DNA of 64,000 nt from Flavobacteriales bacterium (GTDB taxonomy: Bacteria > Bacteroidota > Bacteroidia > JANQJC01). The stretch is taken from contig JANQJC010000124.1 in the NCBI GenBank assembly GCA_028281825.1, positions 21,442-85,441 on the forward strand, written 5' to 3'. Positions 58,823 to 64,000 of the stretch are shown piece by piece. Both the position numbers and the translations under genes were made by a program. The notes under the pieces are model-generated. The model searched no databases. It worked only from the letters and a program-made list of their open reading frames with translations, and was not told the DNA's origin. Numbering within the stretch: the stretch's first letter is position 1; each line of letters begins with the position of its first letter.

Positions 58823-61308
58823 TGGAAACAACTTTGGAAAAAACCACCGATGTGGCGTCCAACGGTAACGGTCAGGCTGCCAAAACTGACAGCTGGAAAA
58901 GTACCGTACTGGACCGAAAAATCAAAAAGGTAACCGTTATTGGCTCTGGTGTAATGGGCTCGCGTATTGCTTGCCATTTTGCCAACATCGGCGTTGAAGT
59001 GTTGCTTTTGGATATTGTACCAAGAGAACTAAACGACGCTGAAAAAGCTAAAGGCCTTACCCTTGAAGACAAAGCAGTGCGTAATAGAATTGTAAACGAC
59101 GCATTTCAATTCGCATTGAAAAACAACCCTTCGCCAATCTACAACAAGAAATGGGCAAATAGGGTAACTACTGGCAACCTTGAAGATGATATGCCTAAGA
59201 TTGCCGACTACGATTGGGTAATAGAAGTAGTAACTGAAAGGCTCGATATCAAGAAAATCGTATTTGACAACGTTGAGAAATATCGCAAGCCAGGCACATT
59301 AATTACTTCAAACACTTCTGGTATTCCTATCCATATGATGCTGGAAGGTCGTAGTGAGGATTTCCAAAAGCATTTCTGCGGAACACACTTCTTTAACCCA
59401 CCTCGTTATTTGAGGTTGCTAGAGATTATTCCTACGCCTAAAACTGACCCTAAGGTGATTGACTTCTTAATGAAGTATGGCGACCTATTTCTGGGTAAAA
59501 AAACTGTGCTATGTAAAGATACACCTGCCTTTATCGCTAACCGTGTGGGTGTGGCTTCAATCATGTCTCTTTTCCACTTAGTTGAAGAAATGGGCTTGAC
59601 AGTTACTGAAGTGGATAAAATGACTGGCCCAATCTTAGGCCGCGCCAAGTCAGCTACTTTCCGCACTTGTGACGTAGTAGGTTTGGATACTTTAGTACTT
59701 GTAGGCAAAGGCTTGAAAGACAATTGCCCTGACGACGAGTTGAACGATAAGTTCGTAATGCCAGAATACATCAACAAAATGGTGGAGAATAACTGGTTAG
59801 GTTCTAAAACAGGCCAGGGTTTCTTCAAGAAAGATAAAGCAACCAAAAAGATATTACAGCTTGACCTGAAAACTTTGGAATACGCTGAGTCTCCAAAGGT
59901 TGACTTCGCTACCTTAAAAGCTGCTAAGGCAGAAGATAATCTTCGTAAAAGGATGAAAATCTTGGTGGCGGGTAAAGACAAAGCAGGTGAATTCTACAGG
60001 AAAGCCCTATATGGCAACTTCCAATACGTTTCCAACCGTATTCCAGAAATCTCTGATGAGCTTTACAAAATTGATGATGCATTGAGTGCTGGCTTCGGTT
60101 GGCAGTTAGGCCCATTTGAAACATGGGATGCCGTAGGTGTCGAAGCAGCTGTGAAAGCCATGGAAGAAATGGGCAATAAACCAGCTCAATGGGTTTATGA
60201 CATGTTGGAAGCAGGTGCAACTAGCTTTTACAAACTAGAAGGTGGAAGCAAAAAGTACTGGGATATCCCAAGTAAAACATACAAAGTGGTTCCAGGTACT
60301 GAGAACTACATTATGTTAGACAATCTTCGTTCTACCAATAAAGTTTGGGGCAACTCCGGCACTACCCTATTTGATATAGGTAATGGTGTATTGAACTTGG
60401 AGTTCCACACAAAGATGAACACTATTGGTGGCGAAGTGATACAAGGTGTAAATAAAGCCCTTGATATTGCCGAGCAGCAAGGTTACAAAGGTTTGGTTAT
60501 CGCCAATAATGGTGAGAATTTTTCTGCTGGCGCTAACCTGGGCATGATTTTCATGCTAGCTGTTGAGCAAGAGTATGAAGAATTGAACCTGGCTATTAAG
60601 ATGTTCCAAAACACAACCAATAGGTTGCGTTACTCTTCAGTACCAGTAGTAGTTGCTCCTCATGGTTTAACTCTTGGTGGTGGCTGCGAGTTTGGCTTAC
60701 ATGCTGACAGGGTTGTTGCTGCCGCTGAGACTTATACAGGCCTTGTAGAAATGGGTGCAGGTGTTATCCCAGGCGGGGGTGGTACTAAAGAGATGGCCCT
60801 TCGTGCAAGTGATGAGTTCATCAATGAGGGTATCCTACTTCCTCAATTGAAAGACAAATACCTGGCAATTGGTATGGCGAAGGTTTCTACTTCTGCTCAA
60901 GAGGCATTTGATATAGGCCTTTTTATCAAAAACAGAGACGAAGTAGTGGTAAATCTTGACCGCAGGATAGCACGCGCCAAACAAGTGGTAATTGACCTTC
61001 ATGACAAGGGCTATACCCCACCGGTTCGCAGGACTGACATTAAAGTTCTTGGCCGTGGAGCGTTAGGTATGTTCTATGCAGGTGCCAATAGCATGTTCCA
61101 CTCTGGCTACATTACTGAACATGAAAAGAAAATGTCAGAAAAGCTAGGCTATGTGATATGCGGTGGTGACCTGTCAGAAGCCACTTTGGTATCGGAACAA
61201 TATTTATTGGATATAGAAAGAGAAGCATTCCTTTCCCTGTGTACTGAGAAAAAATCTCTGGAAAGGATGCAATCACTATTGACAACAGGTAAACCTTTAA
61301 GGAACTAA
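58819..61308 (+). CDS. Bifunctional 3-hydroxyacyl-CoA dehydrogenase / enoyl-CoA hydratase
   Basis: The 829-residue enzyme has its 3-hydroxyacyl-CoA dehydrogenase part first: the NAD-binding VTVIGSGVMGSRIACHFANI (about residues 38-58), catalytic His in CGTHFFNPPRYLRLLEIIP, C-terminal domain near ANRVGVASIMSLFHLVEE. The enoyl-CoA hydratase part follows (about 560-780): GLVIANNGENFSAGANLG, LTLGGGCEFGLHADRVV, GVIPGGGGTKEMALR. This is opposite to the E. coli FadB order. It performs the hydration and NAD-dependent oxidation steps of beta-oxidation. It overlaps the marR gene by four bases and leads the operon with a thiolase and acyl-CoA dehydrogenase. Confidence 0.94.
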   Translation: MMETTLEKTTDVASNGNGQAAKTDSWKSTVLDRKIKKVTVIGSGVMGSRIACHFANIGVEVLLLDIVPRELNDAEKAKGLTLEDKAVRNRIVNDAFQFALKNNPSPIYNKKWANRVTTGNLEDDMPKIADYDWVIEVVTERLDIKKIVFDNVEKYRKPGTLITSNTSGIPIHMMLEGRSEDFQKHFCGTHFFNPPRYLRLLEIIPTPKTDPKVIDFLMKYGDLFLGKKTVLCKDTPAFIANRVGVASIMSLFHLVEEMGLTVTEVDKMTGPILGRAKSATFRTCDVVGLDTLVLVGKGLKDNCPDDELNDKFVMPEYINKMVENNWLGSKTGQGFFKKDKATKKILQLDLKTLEYAESPKVDFATLKAAKAEDNLRKRMKILVAGKDKAGEFYRKALYGNFQYVSNRIPEISDELYKIDDALSAGFGWQLGPFETWDAVGVEAAVKAMEEMGNKPAQWVYDMLEAGATSFYKLEGGSKKYWDIPSKTYKVVPGTENYIMLDNLRSTNKVWGNSGTTLFDIGNGVLNLEFHTKMNTIGGEVIQGVNKALDIAEQQGYKGLVIANNGENFSAGANLGMIFMLAVEQEYEELNLAIKMFQNTTNRLRYSSVPVVVAPHGLTLGGGCEFGLHADRVVAAAETYTGLVEMGAGVIPGGGGTKEMALRASDEFINEGILLPQLKDKYLAIGMAKVSTSAQEAFDIGLFIKNRDEVVVNLDRRIARAKQVVIDLHDKGYTPPVRRTDIKVLGRGALGMFYAGANSMFHSGYITEHEKKMSEKLGYVICGGDLSEATLVSEQYLLDIEREAFLSLCTEKKSLERMQSLLTTGKPLRN

Positions 61309-61351
61309 TACGTTTTAAATAAGATTAAACCTTATTGGACGTTACATATAA

Positions 61352-62023
61352 ATGCAAAAGAAACTAATATACCTTGTTGTGATGCTGATGGCAGCACCCT
61401 TGGCAAGTCTAGCTCAGGAAGGTGGTTACATACCAGCTTCTGAAAGAAGGCCAAAGTATGCTCCCTGGAAGGAGAAGCATCGTAACGTGAAGGATCAATA
61501 TGACCGCAAGCAAGGGTTATGGAAATTCTATTCCTACACCCGTGATATCATCGCGGAGATTGAATACCTGAACGATAGAAAACATGGTATGAGTAAGCGC
61601 TACTACGCTCACACAGGCGGTACGTTGATGGAAGTATGCCAATATTTCGACGGCAAGAGAGACGGCGACTATGAAAGCTACTACTACAACGGCCAAATGA
61701 GAAAAGAAGGGCAGTATGTATATGGTAAAAAGCACGGCATGTGGACTTATTACTATCTTACCACTGGTGAGAAAAGAAGTGAGGGCCAATATCACAACGG
61801 TCACCGCGATGGGCAATGGAAGTTCTACAACTCCAAAGGCCAGCTAGCCAGAACAATTACTTATAAGTATGGTGAAGTGATAATGGAAAATGGTGTTCCC
61901 GTTGCCACTCAGGGCAAAACCAACACAGCTCCTCAAAAAACCGAGCAGCAAATACTCAAAGAGAAGTTTCTTCAGCAACAAGAATCAGAAAGACCAAAAA
62001 GTTTAAAACCCAAAATTAAATAA
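61352..62023 (+). CDS. Exported MORN/YwqK-like repeat protein
   Basis: The 223-residue protein has a signal peptide (YLVVMLMAAPLASLAQ). Its mature part consists of MORN-like repeats of about 23 residues, each with a Y-x-x-G-K/R-x-G/D-x-W pattern: KQGLWKFYSYTRDI, GKRDGDYESYYYNGQM, GKKHGMWTYYYLTTGE, HRDGQWKFYNSKGQ. Such proteins are widely annotated as YwqK-family antitoxins, a name based on weak grounds. The C-terminal tail is rich in Gln, Lys and Glu. It is exported but lies within a cytoplasmic fatty-acid oxidation operon, starting 43 bases after the hydratase gene and ending three bases before the thiolase gene. Its link to the pathway is unknown. Confidence 0.85.
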   Translation: MQKKLIYLVVMLMAAPLASLAQEGGYIPASERRPKYAPWKEKHRNVKDQYDRKQGLWKFYSYTRDIIAEIEYLNDRKHGMSKRYYAHTGGTLMEVCQYFDGKRDGDYESYYYNGQMRKEGQYVYGKKHGMWTYYYLTTGEKRSEGQYHNGHRDGQWKFYNSKGQLARTITYKYGEVIMENGVPVATQGKTNTAPQKTEQQILKEKFLQQQESERPKSLKPKIK

Positions 62024-62026
62024 GAA

Positions 62027-63202
62027 ATGGACGCTTATATTATTGCAGGATATAGAACTGCTGTAGGTAAATCAGGCAAAGGAAAATTCAGGTTTAAAAG
62101 ACCTGATGATTTAGCCGCTGAACTAATAAGGGATATGGTAGCTAAAGTACCTAACCTTGATAAAAATATGATTGACGATGTAATTGCCGGTAACGCAACG
62201 CCAGAGGCTGAGCAAGGCTTAAACATCGGTAGGATGATATCATTGATGGGCCTGGATACGGATACCGTACCTGGTATGACAGTAAACCGTTATTGCTCAT
62301 CAGGTTTGGAAACTATCGCTATCGCATCGGCTAAGGTAAATGCTGGTATGAACCAATGTGTAATTGCTGGTGGTGTTGAAACCATGAGTCCAATACCATT
62401 CGGTGGATGGAAAATTGCCCCTAACTATGAGGTAGCCAGAGACAACGCAGGCTGGTTCTGGGGTATGGGCCTTACTGCTGAAGAAGTAGCCAAGCGCTAC
62501 AACGTTAGCCGTGAAGACCAGGATAAATTTGCCGTTGATTCTCAGGCTAAAGCCATAGCCGCTATTAAGGAAGGTAGATTTAAAGATGACATCATCCCAA
62601 CAACTGTAAATGAAGTATACCTGGATGCCAACAATAAGCGTGCTGAAAGATCTTATGTTGTTGATACCGATGAAGGGCCACGTGCAAGCACTGTAGAAGG
62701 CTTAGCTAAACTAAGGCCAGTATTTAAGGTAAATGGCACAGTAACTGCTGGTAACGCTTCACAAACTTCTGATGGTGCTGCCTTTGTAATGGTAGTATCA
62801 GAGAAAATGTTGAAAGAACTAAATGTTGAGCCAATCGCTCAATTGAAGTCATACGCCACTGCAGGTCTTGAGCCTGAGATTATGGGTGTAGGCCCTATCT
62901 ATGCCATTCCAAGAGCTTTGGAACAAGCAGGCTTAAAGCAAAATGACATCGAACTTATCGAGTTGAATGAGGCTTTCGCCTCTCAATCATTGGCTGTAAT
63001 GCGTGAGTTGGATATCAACCCTGATATCGTTAACGTGAATGGTGGTGCTATTGCATTGGGTCACCCACTGGGTTGTACTGGTGCTAAGCTTTCTGTTCAG
63101 CTATTCAACGAAATGCGCAGAAGGGGCAACAAATATGGTATGGTTACCATGTGTGTTGGCACTGGACAGGGGGCAGCTGGCGTATTTGAACTACTTAATT
63201 AA
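62027..63202 (+). CDS. Acetyl-CoA acyltransferase (thiolase)
   Basis: The 391-residue enzyme has the thiolase active site: the nucleophile C90 in NRYCSSGLETIA, the His in GGAIALGHPLGCTGAK and the second catalytic Cys in MCVGTGQGAAGVFEL near the C-terminus. It cleaves 3-ketoacyl-CoA to acetyl-CoA in beta-oxidation, matching the preceding dehydrogenase/hydratase gene (FadA-like role). A biosynthetic acetoacetyl-CoA thiolase would have a similar sequence; the operon context favours degradation. It begins three bases after the YwqK-like gene. Confidence 0.94.
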   Translation: MDAYIIAGYRTAVGKSGKGKFRFKRPDDLAAELIRDMVAKVPNLDKNMIDDVIAGNATPEAEQGLNIGRMISLMGLDTDTVPGMTVNRYCSSGLETIAIASAKVNAGMNQCVIAGGVETMSPIPFGGWKIAPNYEVARDNAGWFWGMGLTAEEVAKRYNVSREDQDKFAVDSQAKAIAAIKEGRFKDDIIPTTVNEVYLDANNKRAERSYVVDTDEGPRASTVEGLAKLRPVFKVNGTVTAGNASQTSDGAAFVMVVSEKMLKELNVEPIAQLKSYATAGLEPEIMGVGPIYAIPRALEQAGLKQNDIELIELNEAFASQSLAVMRELDINPDIVNVNGGAIALGHPLGCTGAKLSVQLFNEMRRRGNKYGMVTMCVGTGQGAAGVFELLN

Positions 63203-63203
63203 T

Positions 63204-63224
63204 GGTATTAGGTACTAGGTATTA
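63204..63224 (+). repeat. Left 21-bp inverted repeat of the four-helix-bundle cassette
   Basis: Three 7-base units GGTATTA, GGTACTA, GGTATTA, followed by a partial fourth (AGTACC). Starts one base after the thiolase stop codon. Confidence 0.85.
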
Positions 63225-63256
63225 AGTACCAGGAGTGCCCAAATAATTTAAGGAAG

Positions 63257-63631
63257 ATGCATCGATTTAAGGAATTGGAAATCTGGAAGAAAAGGGTTGA
63301 ACTTACTACCAATGTTTACAGGGCTACTGCGTCTTTCCCGAAAGAAGAAATGTACGGATTGACTTTGCAAATTAGAAGGGCAGCTGTATCGATTTCGTCA
63401 AATATTGCCGAAGGTGCTAGCGGGAACAGTGATGCAGACTTCGTGCGTTTCTTAAGTATTTCTAATGGTTCATGCTGTGAGTTAGAAACTCAGTTAATTG
63501 TTGCAGTAAATCTTGGATTTCTTACAGAAGAAGTGGCTGATACATTTTACAAGGAATTAGGTAGTATTCAACGAATGAACTTTAAGCTTCAAGAAAGACT
63601 TAGAGCAAAAGTCCTAATACCTAGTACTTAA
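63257..63631 (+). CDS. Four-helix-bundle protein (23S rRNA intervening-sequence type)
   Basis: The 124-residue protein matches the family named after the protein coded in intervening sequences of 23S rRNA genes. It has the typical start FKELEIWKKRVELTTNVYRA, then FPKEEMYGLTLQIRRAAVSI, SSNIAEGAS and DFVRFLSISNGSCCELETQL. The fold is the four-helix bundle also seen in Avd of diversity-generating retroelements. Its molecular role is unknown; it may bind nucleic acid. It lies within a fatty-acid oxidation operon and is flanked by inverted repeats; the right one codes its final residues and stop. It is probably a transferred cassette, not a beta-oxidation gene. Confidence 0.88.
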   Translation: MHRFKELEIWKKRVELTTNVYRATASFPKEEMYGLTLQIRRAAVSISSNIAEGASGNSDADFVRFLSISNGSCCELETQLIVAVNLGFLTEEVADTFYKELGSIQRMNFKLQERLRAKVLIPST

Positions 63632-63635
63632 TACC
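63615..63635 (-). repeat. Right 21-bp inverted repeat of the four-helix-bundle cassette
   Basis: TAATACC, TAGTACT, TAATACC, followed by one more TAATAC. It differs from the reverse complement of the left repeat at one position and overlaps the last codons and stop of the four-helix-bundle gene. Confidence 0.85.
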
Positions 63636-63695
63636 TAATACGACATTACAAAACTAAAAAGTAACTTAATCTTAAATCTTAATACTAATCTAAAA

Positions 63696-64000
63696 ATGAG
63701 CACTGTTGAAACTAAAAAGAAAGCGTTGACAGGCGGTGAGTGGTTAATCCGCGAAACTGATGCACAAGACGTTTTCATTCCTGAGCAATTTGGCGAAGAG
63801 CAATTGATGATTGCCAAAACTTGCACCGACTACATCGAACAAAATGTATTCCCAAAGCTAGACGAAATTGATAGCATGAGCGACCCAGAATTGATGCCTA
63901 AACTAGTTGAAGGCGCTGGTGAGTTGGGTATCCTGGGTATTTCTATACCTGAAGAGTATGGCGGCTTAGGCCAGGATTTTGTAACTGGTATGTTAGCTAC
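63696..64000 (+). CDS. Acyl-CoA dehydrogenase (3' end outside the window)
   Basis: The frame opens at the ATG at 63696 and runs off the right edge after about 101 codons. The visible part starts MSTVETKKKALTGGEWLIR and continues with the N-terminal acyl-CoA dehydrogenase pattern: EEQLMIAKTCTDYIEQNVFP, then GELGILGISIPEEYGGLGQD, the conserved substrate-channel segment of the family. It should perform the first, FAD-dependent step of beta-oxidation and completes the operon's set with the hydratase/dehydrogenase and thiolase. It is separated from the thiolase gene by the four-helix-bundle cassette; about 65 bases of leader precede it. The catalytic Glu lies beyond the window. Confidence 0.92.
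   Translation, partial: MSTVETKKKALTGGEWLIRETDAQDVFIPEQFGEEQLMIAKTCTDYIEQNVFPKLDEIDSMSDPELMPKLVEGAGELGILGISIPEEYGGLGQDFVTGMLA

Larger units (their letters stand above)
63204..63635. mobile_element. Candidate cassette: four-helix-bundle gene between inverted heptamer repeats
   Basis: About 430 bases between the thiolase and acyl-CoA dehydrogenase genes. It begins and ends with 21-base inverted repeats (20 of 21 identical), each made of 7-base units GGTATTA/GGTACTA. It contains a single gene for a four-helix-bundle protein, whose last residues are coded by the right repeat. It appears inserted into the operon. No target duplication or transposase gene is visible, so mobility is inferred. Confidence 0.5.

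Noticed and set aside
1..64000. tRNA or rRNA genes in the intergenic gaps
   Set aside because: I looked through the gaps by eye for cloverleaf patterns and the TTCGANNC T-loop and found none; a covariance-model search would be needed to exclude small RNAs.

Overview
The window reads as a chromosomal segment of a free-living Bacteroidota, probably of the Cytophagales, Chitinophagales or Flavobacteriales type. Evidence seen in the sequence: two secreted proteins end in type IX secretion (T9SS) sorting domains; there is a PorE-like TPR/beta-propeller/OmpA protein, a fused SecDF, a GSIII glutamine synthetase beside a GSII one, and a TonB receptor with a carboxypeptidase-regulatory N-domain; several genes are preceded by the Bacteroidota promoter pattern TTTG - about 20 nt - TAnnTTTG. 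The DNA is AT-rich. No rRNA, tRNA, CRISPR array, prophage or classical insertion sequence was seen.

Layout. 1-3.4 kb: a PAS histidine kinase (cut by the left edge) overlaps a response-regulator/CRP fusion, followed by a tandem-Usp protein with an FNR-like palindrome between them. 3.5-5.2 kb: a T9SS substrate. 5.6-15 kb: housekeeping genes (helical-repeat protein, MerR, M23 peptidase, alaS, PhoD-like phosphatase, AMP nucleosidase, holA, EVE protein, two lipoproteins). 16-25 kb: mostly minus-strand surface-glycan and envelope genes (wecE, a GT39-like membrane protein, methyltransferase, M16 peptidase, another polytopic protein, a GT4 glycosyltransferase), plus an O-methyltransferase and a TonB receptor. 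28-40 kb: secDF, tatA, GSII, GSIII, porE-like, purM and prfA. 40-47 kb: a 1975-residue repeat protein secreted by T9SS and a small membrane protein. 47-50.5 kb: a GIY-YIG gene bracketed by identical repeats, purL, then an intergenic cluster of REP-like repeats. 50.5-53.2 kb: a nitronate-monooxygenase-like enzyme and an acyl-CoA synthetase. 53.4-58.2 kb, the most accessory-looking part: a histidine kinase whose membrane domain matches the plant/cyanobacterial ethylene-binding domain, its response regulator, and a two-gene unit of a membrane protein and a secreted trypsin-fold protein with an OmpA-like C-terminus. 58.3-64 kb: a MarR-controlled fatty-acid beta-oxidation operon (bifunctional HAD/ECH, YwqK-like protein, thiolase, acyl-CoA dehydrogenase cut by the right edge), interrupted by a four-helix-bundle gene flanked by inverted heptamer repeats.

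How parts fit together: SecDF moves proteins across the inner membrane; the PorE-like protein and the two T9SS cargo proteins belong to the outer-membrane export route. wecE, the glycosyltransferases and the methyltransferase probably build a surface polysaccharide. The acyl-CoA synthetase can feed the beta-oxidation operon. The most promising less-described items are the ethylene-receptor-like kinase with Asp-to-Asn at a binding residue, the membrane/trypsin-OmpA pair, and two small repeat-bracketed gene cassettes (GIY-YIG and four-helix bundle).
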